This document shows, piece after piece, positions 15,733 through 24,674 of a stretch of 47,781 nt of DNA. Numbering within the stretch: position 1 is the first letter of the stretch; each line of letters starts with the position of its first letter. A program made the position numbers and the translations under genes. The notes beneath the pieces were generated by a model. The model was not told the DNA's origin, did not search any database, and saw only the letters and a list, made by a program, of their open reading frames with translations. The stretch comes from Deltaproteobacteria bacterium (GTDB lineage: Bacteria > Desulfobacterota > Desulfobacteria > Desulfobacterales > Desulfosarcinaceae): the NCBI GenBank assembly GCA_020444075.1, contig JAHLLR010000001.1, positions 1 to 47,781 on the forward strand. Reading direction: 5' to 3'.

Positions 15733-17136
15733 ATGGCACAGAATCTTCTAATCGTTGACGACGAACCGGACATGCTCTCCTTGCTGAAACGCAGTCTGGA
15801 GCCTGAATTGGGATGTCAGGTGGATACCGCATCCTCGGGAGAAGCCGCCCTGGAAATGATCCGCGCCGCCGACTACGACCTGGTGCTGGCAGATATCAAA
15901 ATGCCCGGTATCAGCGGACTCGAAGTGCTGGACCGAATTAAGGCAGACCGGGGTGAAGAAATCACGGTGGTGATGATGACTGCCTACGGGCACATCGAAA
16001 TGGCCGTGGAGGCCATGAAGCGGGGTGCCTATGACTTCGTCACCAAGCCTTTCGATCATGATGCCCTGGTCATGCGCCTGGATAAGGCCTTCGAGCGCAG
16101 CAGCCTGCTGAAAGAGAACCTGAGGCTTCACCACGAGTGCCACTCCACGGAAATGTTTCAGGAACTGGTGGGCAAGAGCCCCATCATGCAGAGGGTTTAT
16201 GAAACCATCCAAATGGTTGCAAAAAACGATCTCACCGTACTGATCACCGGCGAATCCGGCACCGGCAAGGATCTGACCGCCCGTGCGATTCACGCCTTGA
16301 GCAATCGCAGCAAGCGCCCTTTCATCGCCGTAAACTGTCCCACCGTTCCGGAGCTTATTCTGGAAAGCGAGCTGTTCGGCTATAAAAAAGGGGCCTTTAC
16401 CCATGCCACCCGGGACAAGAAGGGCCTGTTCCAGGAAGCCCACACCGGCACGATCTTCCTGGATGAGATCGGAGACATCACTCCTACCATCCAGACCAAA
16501 CTGCTGCGGGTACTGCAGGAAAAGGAAATCAAATCCCTGGGCGACGCCCGACCTGTCCACGTTGATGTCAGAATCATCGCCTCCACCAATCAGCCTTTGC
16601 CGGAAAAAATAAAATCGGGTGCGTTCCGGGAGGATTTTTTCTACCGCCTCAACGTCCTGCCCATTCGATTGCCGCCGCTTCGTGAACGTCCTGGAGACAT
16701 CCCGCTGATCGCCAACCATCTGCTGGAAAAGCATTGCACCAAGCTGGATAAGCCCATCAAACGTTTTTCGCCGGAATTGATGGACATCTTTGTCGGCAGC
16801 CGCTGGGAGGGTAACGTCCGTCAGATGGAAAACATGATCATGCAGGGGATTCTCTTTTCCGCTGGCGATGAAATTACGCCCAAGGATGTGGGCATCGGGC
16901 GCAAGCCGTCATCGGGGGCAATCGCGGAAATTAACCATTTTCTGGACATGCCCTACAAGGAGGCCAAAGAGAATAATCTGAGCGCCTTCAATGCCGCCTA
17001 TATCGGGCACATGCTTACCCTGAGTCAGGGAAATGTCACCCAGGCGGCCAAAGCCTGCGGGCTGGAACGTCAGGCCCTTCAGCAGATCATGCGCCGCTAC
17101 GGCATCACCGCGGACCCTTACCGGCGATCGTCATAA
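15733..17136 (+). CDS. Sigma-54-dependent response regulator (NtrC family)
   Basis: This 467-residue transcription activator has a receiver domain (residues 1-120; phospho-acceptor Asp54, Lys105 in TKPFD), an AAA+ sigma-54 interaction domain (about 145-380; Walker A GESGTGK at 173-179, Walker B IFLDEIGD), and a Fis-type helix-turn-helix at the C-terminus (about 420-460; GNVTQAAKACGLERQALQQ). The sigma-54-contacting loop reads GAFTHA (220-225) instead of GAFTGA. A GGGAGG site precedes the ATG. With the upstream kinase it is the natural candidate for activating the paired sigma-54 promoters at 11098-11113 and 11476-11491; that link is inferred. A terminator follows. Confidence 0.95.
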   Translation: MAQNLLIVDDEPDMLSLLKRSLEPELGCQVDTASSGEAALEMIRAADYDLVLADIKMPGISGLEVLDRIKADRGEEITVVMMTAYGHIEMAVEAMKRGAYDFVTKPFDHDALVMRLDKAFERSSLLKENLRLHHECHSTEMFQELVGKSPIMQRVYETIQMVAKNDLTVLITGESGTGKDLTARAIHALSNRSKRPFIAVNCPTVPELILESELFGYKKGAFTHATRDKKGLFQEAHTGTIFLDEIGDITPTIQTKLLRVLQEKEIKSLGDARPVHVDVRIIASTNQPLPEKIKSGAFREDFFYRLNVLPIRLPPLRERPGDIPLIANHLLEKHCTKLDKPIKRFSPELMDIFVGSRWEGNVRQMENMIMQGILFSAGDEITPKDVGIGRKPSSGAIAEINHFLDMPYKEAKENNLSAFNAAYIGHMLTLSQGNVTQAAKACGLERQALQQIMRRYGITADPYRRSS

Positions 17137-17141
17137 GAGAC

Positions 17142-17179
17142 AAAAGGGTATGGGTGCAAAAAACGCCCATATCCTTTTT
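17142..17179 (+). terminator. Rho-independent terminator after the response regulator
   Basis: AAAAGGGTATGGG (17142-17154) pairs with CCCATATCCTTTT (17166-17178), with one G-T pair, and the stem runs into a T tract. The A-rich left side lets it also serve the minus-strand rhodanese/Hsp20-fragment unit that ends here. Confidence 0.8.
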
Positions 17180-17313
17180 CATGAGATCTTTTCAGTTTGA
17201 TCTATGGTGATCTGCTTTGGCTTGCCGGACCCGGGCTTGGGGATGTTGAGCGTGAGCAGGCTGTCCCTGTACTCCACGGCGGGCAGGTCGTCCTTCATGC
17301 GAATTTGAATCAT
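17179..17313 (-). pseudogene. Hsp20-like C-terminal fragment (44 aa)
   Basis: This short open frame translates to the end of an alpha-crystallin/Hsp20 small heat-shock protein: AVEYRDSLLTLNIPK matches the family's last beta strands, followed by KPKQITID, the usual C-terminal end. The rest of the Hsp20 domain is absent, because the rhodanese gene occupies the sequence where it would be. Its ATG overlaps the rhodanese TGA (ATGA), so it could be translated by coupling. A remnant is more likely than a working gene. It is too short to chaperone by itself. Confidence 0.6.
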
Positions 17314-17786
17314 TCCACGGGAAATCCGCTTTCACGCCATCGTGTCCAGCCGTTTTTGAGGTAGCGGACGTTATCGAATCCGTTGAAAAACAGGAGTTCG
17401 GCAAGTGCCTGGGCCAGGTGGCAGTCTTCCCCATCGCAATAGGTAATGATTACTTTTGCAGGGTCGGTAGCTGCCAGAAAATCATGCAGCCAGGCCTCCT
17501 GATCCGCTGCATATAGGTTAACGGCCCCCTTGATGTGCCCGGCTTCGAAATCGGCGGCATGTCGCGAGTCGGCAAAAATGGCACCTTTTTTATCATACAG
17601 GCGCAGCGCATCCTCGATGGAAATTTCAGAAAAACCGCTGTCGGCTGCTGACTGCCGGACGTTGCCGTTGTTCACCACTGCAGGAGCAACCCCTATCTTA
17701 TCCGGTCTGACCGCATAAACGGCAAGGGCGATGCCGATAGCGGCAAGGATAAGGATCAATGCTTCTTTGGTTGCCTGTTTGACCAT
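17310..17786 (-). CDS. Membrane-anchored rhodanese-like protein
   Basis: This 158-residue protein has an N-terminal membrane segment (residues about 8-27) and a single rhodanese domain (about 55-155). The active-site Cys lies in ITYCDGEDC (about 115-123), followed by the family's GW..W...G.PVE ending. Such proteins bind or transfer sulfane sulfur outside the cytoplasmic membrane. The domain is complete. It ends in an ATGA overlap with an Hsp20-like fragment. Its substrate is unknown, but sulfur handling fits a sulfate reducer. Confidence 0.88.
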   Translation of the reverse strand: MVKQATKEALILILAAIGIALAVYAVRPDKIGVAPAVVNNGNVRQSAADSGFSEISIEDALRLYDKKGAIFADSRHAADFEAGHIKGAVNLYAADQEAWLHDFLAATDPAKVIITYCDGEDCHLAQALAELLFFNGFDNVRYLKNGWTRWRESGFPVE

Positions 17787-17999
17787 CGAATACCAATTTT
17801 TTATTCTTGAGGGGTAATATCGCTCAGTGGAGCCAACATAGCCATTTTAGGATCACAATCAACCCGTCAGTCGCGGTCCGATGAAAACGGACACGGGAAA
17901 ACGGATATTGCATTTGGTGAACGAATTATCCACAATACCTGTCGGCCGGAACCTGGCGGGTAAAGCCATAACACACTTTCATGATCAAGGAGAAGCGTC

Positions 18000-18188
18000 A
18001 TGTGCGACGTCAACGTCTTTGTCGTAAAAAACGGGGTTGAAGAAAAAGTGCTGGAAAATGTGGACCTCATCGAGGAAGTGGACGACGGCATGCGGTTGGT
18101 CAATATCTTTGGCGAAGAACGGACGCTGAAGGCCAAAATGGTGCGCTACGACAACAGTGAAAAGCGGATGGTTTTTCGGCCGGTGTAA
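18000..18188 (+). CDS. cooT: CooT-family nickel-binding protein
   Basis: This 62-residue protein belongs to the family of Rhodospirillum rubrum CooT, a homodimeric nickel-binding protein linked to CO dehydrogenase maturation, where Cys2 is a metal ligand. Here the protein starts MCDVNVFV, keeping Cys2, and continues with the typical short beta-rich sequence (MRLVNIFGEERTLKAKM). AAGGAGAA lies before the ATG. It agrees with the nickel need of the CODH/ACS system at the start of the window, although it is 14 kb away. Its stop codon directly abuts the stop of the convergent oxidoreductase gene (zero spacing). Confidence 0.83.
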   Translation: MCDVNVFVVKNGVEEKVLENVDLIEEVDDGMRLVNIFGEERTLKAKMVRYDNSEKRMVFRPV

Positions 18189-18869
18189 TCAATCGTAGGA
18201 CTCGATAAAAAGCCGCGAATCGCTGAAGTGGTCGTCAATTAATTCCGTAACATCACGGATCATGGTCCCCCGACCGCACAGGTAAAAGTCATAGGTGCCC
18301 GGTGTCAGCTGCTGCTTAAGATAACCCGTGACACGGCCCGAATATGCCCTCTCCACGCTATCCCTATTTTCAAAAGGTCGACTGATGCAGGGGATATAGT
18401 CTCGCAGCGTCGATTGGAAAATTTCCCGGTAAATCAGACGGTCTGGTGTGTCCACCCCGTGGAGCAGAAGGCCGGCGTCCACCCCGACCCCGCTCCGACA
18501 GAAAGCAACAAAAGGGGCAACGCCGGTCCCCGTAGCCACGAACACCGCCGGATTCGCCGGACCCTGGAAAACGAAATGGCCGTGGGGCCCGGTCAGCTGG
18601 AACCGTTTCCCGATGTCGGCTCTCAGGATATCTCTGGAAAACCGTCCCCCGTCCACAACGGCGACGCAGAAATCGATGGTCTCGGCATCCGGGGTCGAAA
18701 CCATGGTGTAGTCCCGCTCGTAGCCATCCATCGCAAATCGCATAAACTGCCCGGGAATAAAGTCGATTTCCACCGGTCGGGTCAGACGCAGTTCAAGGAT
18801 GCCGGGGGCCAGCCAGTGCCGGTCGACCAGGCTGGCGGTAAAGCGGGGTGTGTCGCTTACCCTTGCCAC
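18189..18869 (-). CDS. Ferredoxin-NADP reductase-like FAD oxidoreductase
   Basis: This 226-residue flavoprotein has an FAD-binding barrel with RDYTMVS (residues about 52-58, the RxYS-type flavin motif) and an NAD(P)-binding domain with ATGTGVAPF (about 111-119) and LCGRGTM near the C-terminus. It has no [2Fe-2S] domain, unlike oxygenase reductases, so it probably exchanges electrons with a separate ferredoxin or flavodoxin. The start is a GTG at 18869 that overlaps the end of the adenosyltransferase gene by 13 bp, so the two are coupled. It might serve as the reductase that supplies Co(I) for the adenosyltransferase; this comes from gene order only. Confidence 0.85.
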   Translation of the reverse strand: MARVSDTPRFTASLVDRHWLAPGILELRLTRPVEIDFIPGQFMRFAMDGYERDYTMVSTPDAETIDFCVAVVDGGRFSRDILRADIGKRFQLTGPHGHFVFQGPANPAVFVATGTGVAPFVAFCRSGVGVDAGLLLHGVDTPDRLIYREIFQSTLRDYIPCISRPFENRDSVERAYSGRVTGYLKQQLTPGTYDFYLCGRGTMIRDVTELIDDHFSDSRLFIESYD

Positions 18870-19429
18870 GGCACATCCCCTTGCCCCTGGATATGATTGC
18901 AGTATCGGGCCAGAACAAAAAGGTAATCGGAAAGCCGGTTGAGAAACACCAGGATATGCGTCAGGGTGTCGGTAGGCCCCGAATCCCCGTCCTCATGTTC
19001 AGCCAGTTCAATGACGCGTCGTTCCGTTCGCCGGCAGACGGTGCGGGCCATATGGGCCAGCGAAGCAGACAGATGCCCGCCGGGCAGGATAAAATGCTTC
19101 AATTCGGGCAAGGGTGCGTTCATCCGGTCGATGGCGATTTCCAGCATTTCAGCGGGGTCCTTCGTGAACGGTTTCAAAAAACGGGTGGACGCGGCGCCGG
19201 GGGTCGTCGCCAGCCAGGCGCCGGCTTCCAGAAGCAGCGCCTGAATAGCCATAATCTCACCCTTCAGCGCCGGTTGATCCTCGTCCATCGCAGCAACCAC
19301 AGCTCCGATCACGGAATTGAGTTCGTCCAGATCGCCATAGGCCTCGAGGCGCGGGCTGCTCTTGGAGATCCGTTCTCCACTGAAGAGGCTGGTCTTGCCC
19401 CGATCTCCCGTGCCGGTATAAATTTTCAT
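18857..19429 (-). CDS. Cob(I)alamin adenosyltransferase, PduO/MMAB type
   Basis: This 190-residue enzyme makes adenosylcobalamin from cob(I)alamin and ATP. The N-terminal ATP-binding signature KIYTGTGDRGKTSLFSG (residues 2-18) is complete, and the helical core with Arg residues in RTVCRRTERR and the C-terminal NRLSDYLFVLAR matches the PduO-type family. The start at 19429 is chosen over 19453 because GGGAG precedes it and the family begins here. It overlaps the flavoprotein gene by 13 bp. It supports corrinoid metabolism needed for the acetyl-CoA pathway and B12-dependent mutases. Confidence 0.93.
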   Translation of the reverse strand: MKIYTGTGDRGKTSLFSGERISKSSPRLEAYGDLDELNSVIGAVVAAMDEDQPALKGEIMAIQALLLEAGAWLATTPGAASTRFLKPFTKDPAEMLEIAIDRMNAPLPELKHFILPGGHLSASLAHMARTVCRRTERRVIELAEHEDGDSGPTDTLTHILVFLNRLSDYLFVLARYCNHIQGQGDVPWQG

Positions 19430-19469
19430 GAATGTCTCCCGTCGTGTTGCCAAAGGCGGATTGGTGGCA

Positions 19470-20705
19470 CTATTTCTTTCCGCGGTTCCTGATCATCCGG
19501 CTGGCTGTGAAAAACCAGAGCAAGGTCATCGTCTGGATGGCCAGCATGACGAAAAAACCGGTGCGATAGCCCTCCAGGGCGTAATGCCCGCTTGCATCGA
19601 CAGGCCAGCGGCCGATGATGGCCCCGATGGCCCACTGCCCGATGAAGGCGGCGATAAACACCAGCAGATTGACGGCCGTGGTGACCCGCCCGGACAATTG
19701 CACCGGAAATCGCTGGGAAAGTGCCGCATAGGCGATGATGCCCGACGTGCCGAAAAAGCCGAACAGCACCCACACGGGCATCGCCCAGCGAACCGGGGCC
19801 GCCAGAACCAGCACCTGCACGGCCATGAACAGGATCATCCCGGTCACGGCGGTGGCGAGAACGCTGACGCCTGAGCGGCTCAATCGCTCGGCCAGCGATC
19901 CCAGCAGAATAAAGCCTGCGATCATTGCCACGGCAATCCATAGCAGCACATTGGCCACCGCCATGCGCTCCAGTCCGGCCACATCCTTGAGCCAGGGCCC
20001 GGCCCAAAGCCCCTGTATGGAAAGAAAGGACGCCTGAGACATAGTGGTCAACGGGGCTGTTCGCCAGAAGTCAAGGCTGGTAAACACCTTCCTGACGCCC
20101 CGCAGCTGATGGTTGAAGCTTTCGCCAGCACCGCTGGACGGCTTTTCGGGAACCACGGTGTATACGGCCACGGCCACCATCAGGGTGAGCACCGCCAGCA
20201 CCATGAAAACGCCACGCCAGTCGGTCACCTGCAGGGCCGCCTCCACCGGTGCCGTCGCCGCCAAGGCACCGAGTCCCCCGGCGGCCATTTGAAAACCGTT
20301 CACCAAAGGCCATTTCTCTTTGGGAAACCACAGGGTATATGCTTTAAAGGCCGCCATGAGACAGGCCGACACACCAAAGCCGATAAAGGCGCGGGCCACC
20401 ACCAGACCGGCCAACGATCCGGACCGGGAGAACAGGTAGGCACCCAGCCCGGCAAAAAGCAGCAGAAAGGCTTCCATTCGCCGAGGGCCGAAACGATCCA
20501 GCAGCACACCCAGCGGCAACTGCGATGAGGCAAAGGAAATGAAATAGGTGGCGGTCAGCAGACCCAGGGACGACGGGCCGATGCCCAGATCTCCCACCAG
20601 GTCCGGAGCGATAACCGCATTGACCACGCGGTAGAGGTAAGAGAGGAAATATCCGGCGGCAAAGGGAACGAATACACGCAGTGTGGTCAACAAAGATGGG
20701 TTCAT
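19470..20705 (-). CDS. Major facilitator superfamily transporter
   Basis: This 411-residue protein has about 12 membrane segments and the MFS loop 2-3 motif (GVLLDRFGPRRM, residues about 65-76). The start at 20705 (MNPSLLTTLRVFVPF...) is used because GAGGCCGGGA precedes it; an upstream ATG would add a non-hydrophobic tail not typical of the family. The substrate is not readable from sequence. It lies 40 bp before the adenosyltransferase start on the same strand and may be cotranscribed. Confidence 0.88.
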   Translation of the reverse strand: MNPSLLTTLRVFVPFAAGYFLSYLYRVVNAVIAPDLVGDLGIGPSSLGLLTATYFISFASSQLPLGVLLDRFGPRRMEAFLLLFAGLGAYLFSRSGSLAGLVVARAFIGFGVSACLMAAFKAYTLWFPKEKWPLVNGFQMAAGGLGALAATAPVEAALQVTDWRGVFMVLAVLTLMVAVAVYTVVPEKPSSGAGESFNHQLRGVRKVFTSLDFWRTAPLTTMSQASFLSIQGLWAGPWLKDVAGLERMAVANVLLWIAVAMIAGFILLGSLAERLSRSGVSVLATAVTGMILFMAVQVLVLAAPVRWAMPVWVLFGFFGTSGIIAYAALSQRFPVQLSGRVTTAVNLLVFIAAFIGQWAIGAIIGRWPVDASGHYALEGYRTGFFVMLAIQTMTLLWFFTASRMIRNRGKK

Positions 20706-20840
20706 GGATCCCGGCCTCGCGATACGCTCAGCCGATGGGCGTGTAAATAAACCCAGCCCCCGGTCAAGCGGGATGCCCTGCAGATAGAACCGATGCAGGC
20801 AGTGGTTTATCATGATTATTATTTTAAATGTTGCAGATAT

Positions 20841-20867
20841 AAAAAACGCCCGGCTGTCAACCGGGCG
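20841..20867 (-). terminator. Rho-independent terminator of upp
   Basis: On the minus strand CGCCCGG, a 7-nt loop and CCGGGCG form a perfect 7-bp stem, followed by TTTTTT (20846-20841). It sits 33 bp after the upp stop. Confidence 0.88.
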
Positions 20868-20899
20868 CTGAATGAAAACCGTTTTCGCGGGAGTCCGGG

Positions 20900-21526
20900 T
20901 TACTTGGTCCCGAAAATTTTATCTCCCGCATCGCCTAACCCCGGAATGATATAACCGATATCGTTCAGTTTGTCATCGATGGCCGCCACGTAGATATCCA
21001 CATCGGGATGGACCTTTTCCAGCCGTTTGAGCCCCTCGGGTGCGGCAACGAGGAACAGCCCCCGGATCTGCCGGCAGCCTGATTCCTTCAGGAGGTCGAT
21101 GGTGGCCACCAGGGTACCTCCGGTGGCCAGCATGGGATCCAGGATCAGGGCGATCCGCTCTTCCATGTTGCTGGTCATCTTGACATAATAGCGCACCGGC
21201 TCCAGGGTCTCCTCGTTGCGATACAACCCCACAACGCTCACCCTGGCCGACGGAATCAGGTTCAGCACCCCGTCCATCATCCCTAATCCCGCGCGAAGGA
21301 TCGGGACCACGGTGATCTTCTTGCCCTTGATATTTTCGACGACCACGTCACCCGCCCATCCCCGGATGGTCATGGTTTCGGTCTCCAGGTCCTTGGTGGC
21401 CTCATAGGTGAGCAACGTAGCCAGTTCATTAGCCAGCTCCCTGAAATTTTTTGTTGAAACATCATGCCCACGCATGAGGCCAATTTTGTGTCTGATCAGC
21501 GGGTGTTCAACGAGATGTACGGGCAC
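20900..21526 (-). CDS. upp: Uracil phosphoribosyltransferase
   Basis: Upp salvages uracil to UMP with PRPP. It has 208 residues, the normal length. The PRPP-binding motif [18 protein letters not shown] (residues about 129-146) and the uracil-binding end [17 protein letters not shown] are complete. The start is a GTG at 21526 with a strong AGGAGG site five bases upstream. A stable hairpin (21540-21567) lies just upstream of that ribosome site. The gene stands alone with its own terminator. Confidence 0.96.
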   Translation of the reverse strand: MPVHLVEHPLIRHKIGLMRGHDVSTKNFRELANELATLLTYEATKDLETETMTIRGWAGDVVVENIKGKKITVVPILRAGLGMMDGVLNLIPSARVSVVGLYRNEETLEPVRYYVKMTSNMEERIALILDPMLATGGTLVATIDLLKESGCRQIRGLFLVAAPEGLKRLEKVHPDVDIYVAAIDDKLNDIGYIIPGLGDAGDKIFGTK

Positions 21527-21539
21527 ACATCCTCCTTTT

Positions 21540-21567
21540 CATGCCCGGTGGTGCATCACCGGGCATG
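21540..21567 (-). promoter_or_regulatory. 11-bp hairpin just upstream of the upp ribosome site
   Basis: CATGCCCGGTG (21540-21550) pairs perfectly with CACCGGGCATG (21557-21567). On the upp strand it ends a few bases before AAAAGGAGG. There is no T tract on the upp side, though TTT follows on the + side. It may be a leader structure or the end of the upstream gene's message. Confidence 0.45.
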
Positions 21568-21600
21568 TTTCGTATCACAGGGATTGGGTTGAATGGAAAG

Positions 21601-21900
21601 TTAGAACTCACCCAGCGGCCTGCTGAAGGTGAATTTGAAAGGATTTGCCAGCAGGTAGTCATAGGCGGGTTTGGTATTTCCGCCCAGGGCGGAGAACGGC
21701 AGGGATACGACAAAAATCGCTCCGCCGATCACCGTGGCACAAAGTCCCAAGGGCCTGGCAACCAGCGCATCACCAGCCATTTTCCCGGCAATGACATCGT
21801 CATCCTGTTCCAATCCCTCGGCAAAGCAGGTCATGCAGGGAACCGCGACCAGTGCAATCGCGGTCAGCAGGATAATCACGCGTTTTAGGATCCCGTTCAT
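21601..21900 (-). CDS. Small exported or membrane protein of unknown function (99 aa)
   Basis: The N-terminus is a signal peptide (hydrophobic 7-22, ending CFA around residue 26). A second hydrophobic stretch (about 48-68, LGLCATVIGGAIFVVSLPFSALGG) is probably a membrane span or hairpin. No family is recognised. AAGGAGGA precedes the ATG. It is on the same strand as upp, with about 75 bp between. Nothing indicates damage. Confidence 0.75.
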   Translation of the reverse strand: MNGILKRVIILLTAIALVAVPCMTCFAEGLEQDDDVIAGKMAGDALVARPLGLCATVIGGAIFVVSLPFSALGGNTKPAYDYLLANPFKFTFSRPLGEF

Positions 21901-22089
21901 ACCGATTCCTCCTTTGTTGTTTTATGATTGCCTGCACATCGTTGCGGCAGGCGGATAAACCATCGAATTTAAAGATGTTAGCAGGTATTGGGGACACTTG
22001 CAACGCACGATATGGTTGAAACCGCATCTTTCCGGGGCTATAATGCGCCGAGTCGGCGGCGTGCCTTTGGGGCAATTGTTCGCAACACC

Positions 22090-24579
22090 ATGAAATTCAA
22101 ACTAAAAGATGCCGTGATCCCTGTCAAGCAAAATCAAATCATTCATCACCGGCAAATTGTTTCGGTGGCCGTGGCCCTTCCGGTCCATGGCACCTTCAGC
22201 TACAGCATCCCGGCGCATTTTGCCCCGCACGCCTGTCCGGGCAAGCGGGTGCTGGTCCCCTTTGGCAGGCGCACAGTCACCGGGTACCTGATCGGCCCGG
22301 CCCTGGAGACGGATCCTCTGGAAATCAAGCATATCCTGGATGTGCTCGACGACACGCCCCTTTTTCCGGCAACCATGATCCCGTTTTTCAAATGGATCGC
22401 CGCCTATTACATGCACCCCTTGGGACAGGTAATCAATACCGCCCTGCCGGCCGGGCTGAATCTTACCGACATCGCCATCCTGACCCTCGGCGAAGCTGGC
22501 GCGCAGGCCCTGGAGTCGTCACCCCTTTCGCCCCTGGAAGGAATCGTCCTGTCAGCGTTGGCCAAACGACCGGCCGGTATCAAGCAATTGCAGAAAGCGA
22601 TCGGTCAGCCCGTTTCATGGGCCTTGGTCCATCTGATGCGCCAGCGGGGATGGATTCAGGTGGATCGTCAGATCAAAGCCCGCCAGGTCCAGCCGAAAAC
22701 CATCCGGTGGGTGACTGTTCATGGGGTCGCACCCGTCTCCACCGGGATGTCTGTGCAGCGACAGAGCATTCGGACCATGTTGGAAACTGAAGGCGACCTG
22801 AGTATCCCGGCGCTGAAAGCACGCATCCCCACCGCCCCGCCACTGATCCGGGCGATGCAGAAATCCGGCCAGGTGGCCGTTTATGAAAGGACGGTCTACC
22901 GGGATCCGTTCGGCGACCCCATCGAACCGGATACACCGCCCCGGCTCACCGTCGAGCAGGCTGAAGCGGTAAGCACCATGGCTCCGATGCTCGGTAAAGG
23001 ATTCAAAACGGTTCTGCTGGCCGGGGTCACCGGCAGCGGAAAAACCGAAATCTACCTTCGCCTGACGCAGGCCGCCCTGGACAAGGGGCTTCGTGTGCTG
23101 GTGCTGGTACCGGAAATCGCCCTTATCTCCCAGACCGAACGCCGGTTCCGCGCCCGCTTCGGAGAAACGGTGGCGGTACTCCACAGCGGCCTGTCCCAGG
23201 GCGAACGCTATGACCAGTGGCTTCGCATTGCCAAAGCGGATGCGACCATTGCCATTGGCGCCCGGTCATGCATCTTCGCACCCTTTGGCGATGTCGGTTT
23301 GATCATTGTGGACGAGGAACACGACGCCTCCTACAAACAGGAAGGCGGACTGAGCTACAACGCCAGAGACCTGGCCGTAGTCCGGGCCCGTCACCACAAC
23401 GCCCTGGCCATCCTGGGATCGGCGACGCCTTCGGTGCAGTCCTGGTACAACGTCACCGTTGGCAAATACGAAACCGCCGGCCTGACCCGGCGGGTCAACC
23501 GACAACCCCTGCCGGCCATCCAGACCGTGGATCTTTCCCGGAGTCGTGACGACCGGGGCATTCGCCGCTACATCACCGCACCGCTTCAGCAGGCAATCCG
23601 GGAAACCCTGGACGATGGAAACCAGGCCCTTATTTTTCTCAATCGGCGGGGCTTTTCCGCCTTTCCCATCTGCGGGCGCTGCGGGCAGCCCATTCGATGT
23701 AAAAACTGTGATATTTCCCTGACCCTGCACAAACGGGCCAATGCCTTTCGCTGCCACTATTGCGGCTTTTCCAAAGCGGCCGCATCCACCTGCCCGTCCT
23801 GCGGCTCCGACAAAACCAGGCTGCTGGGCGTGGGAACCGAAAAAATCCAGGAGGCAATGAACCAGTTGTTTCCCGAGGCCCGCGTGGCACGCATGGATCG
23901 GGACACAATGACCCGCAAAGGCTCGATCGTCAGCCTGCTGAAAAATCTGAAGCACCGCCGGATCGACATCCTGGTGGGCACCCAGATGGTGGCCAAAGGA
24001 CACGATTTCCCGGGCATCACCCTGGTGGGGGTGATATGCGCCGACCTGACCCTGAATTTCCCGGACTTTCGCGCAGGGGAGCGGACTTTTCAGCTGCTCG
24101 CCCAGGTGGCGGGACGGGCGGGGCGGGGTGATCAGCCCGGCCGGGTAATCCTTCAGACGTATAACCCTGACCATTTCAGCATCCTTGCTGCAAAAGATCA
24201 GGATTTCAAGGCGTTTTTCAATCATGAAATCGGCTTTCGGAAAGCCCTGGGGTATCCGCCCTATGCCCGCATGATTGCCGTGCGCATATCCGGCAAGAAT
24301 CCTCAGCAAACCGCCGCCCATGCCAGGGCTCTGGGAGAAAACTGCCGGGAAATGCTGGCTGCGTGCGCATCGTTTCACGAACAGATTCACGTGATGGGCC
24401 CCATTGAAGCGCCGTTGTCCCGCATTGCCAACCACCACCGCTGGCAGATCCTGCTCAAAAGCACGGACACGGTCGAACTTCACCGGTTTGCCCATGAACT
24501 GATCCTGGGCCACCACGCCACATCCACCGGCCGGCACGTCAAGGTCACCGTTGACGTTGACCCGTTTTTTCTGATGTAA
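22090..24579 (+). CDS. priA: Primosomal protein N' (replication restart helicase PriA)
   Basis: PriA is a 3'-5' DNA helicase that reloads the replisome at stalled forks. Order: an N-terminal 3'-DNA-end-binding domain; a winged-helix segment; a helicase core with Walker A GVTGSGKTEIYL (about base 23025), DEEH box VDEEHD and a Walker-type C-half; a zinc-binding insert with eight Cys (CGRCGQPIRCKNC ... CHYCGF ... CPSCGS, bases 23670-23810); and the C-terminal domain to 24579. The start is uncertain. The ATG at 22090 gives about 829 residues; the frame is open back to 21988, but there is no clear ribosome site at either, and GTG codons near 22164 are also possible. The domains are complete. Confidence 0.94.
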   Translation: MKFKLKDAVIPVKQNQIIHHRQIVSVAVALPVHGTFSYSIPAHFAPHACPGKRVLVPFGRRTVTGYLIGPALETDPLEIKHILDVLDDTPLFPATMIPFFKWIAAYYMHPLGQVINTALPAGLNLTDIAILTLGEAGAQALESSPLSPLEGIVLSALAKRPAGIKQLQKAIGQPVSWALVHLMRQRGWIQVDRQIKARQVQPKTIRWVTVHGVAPVSTGMSVQRQSIRTMLETEGDLSIPALKARIPTAPPLIRAMQKSGQVAVYERTVYRDPFGDPIEPDTPPRLTVEQAEAVSTMAPMLGKGFKTVLLAGVTGSGKTEIYLRLTQAALDKGLRVLVLVPEIALISQTERRFRARFGETVAVLHSGLSQGERYDQWLRIAKADATIAIGARSCIFAPFGDVGLIIVDEEHDASYKQEGGLSYNARDLAVVRARHHNALAILGSATPSVQSWYNVTVGKYETAGLTRRVNRQPLPAIQTVDLSRSRDDRGIRRYITAPLQQAIRETLDDGNQALIFLNRRGFSAFPICGRCGQPIRCKNCDISLTLHKRANAFRCHYCGFSKAAASTCPSCGSDKTRLLGVGTEKIQEAMNQLFPEARVARMDRDTMTRKGSIVSLLKNLKHRRIDILVGTQMVAKGHDFPGITLVGVICADLTLNFPDFRAGERTFQLLAQVAGRAGRGDQPGRVILQTYNPDHFSILAAKDQDFKAFFNHEIGFRKALGYPPYARMIAVRISGKNPQQTAAHARALGENCREMLAACASFHEQIHVMGPIEAPLSRIANHHRWQILLKSTDTVELHRFAHELILGHHATSTGRHVKVTVDVDPFFLM

Positions 24580-24674
24580 CTTGACAGGATCAGCGCCGAA
24601 GCTTAAACATAGTGACTCGATCAATAGGAAGAAACGACGTTTATCCGCATATTTTCCAGCAAGGAGAACAACCC

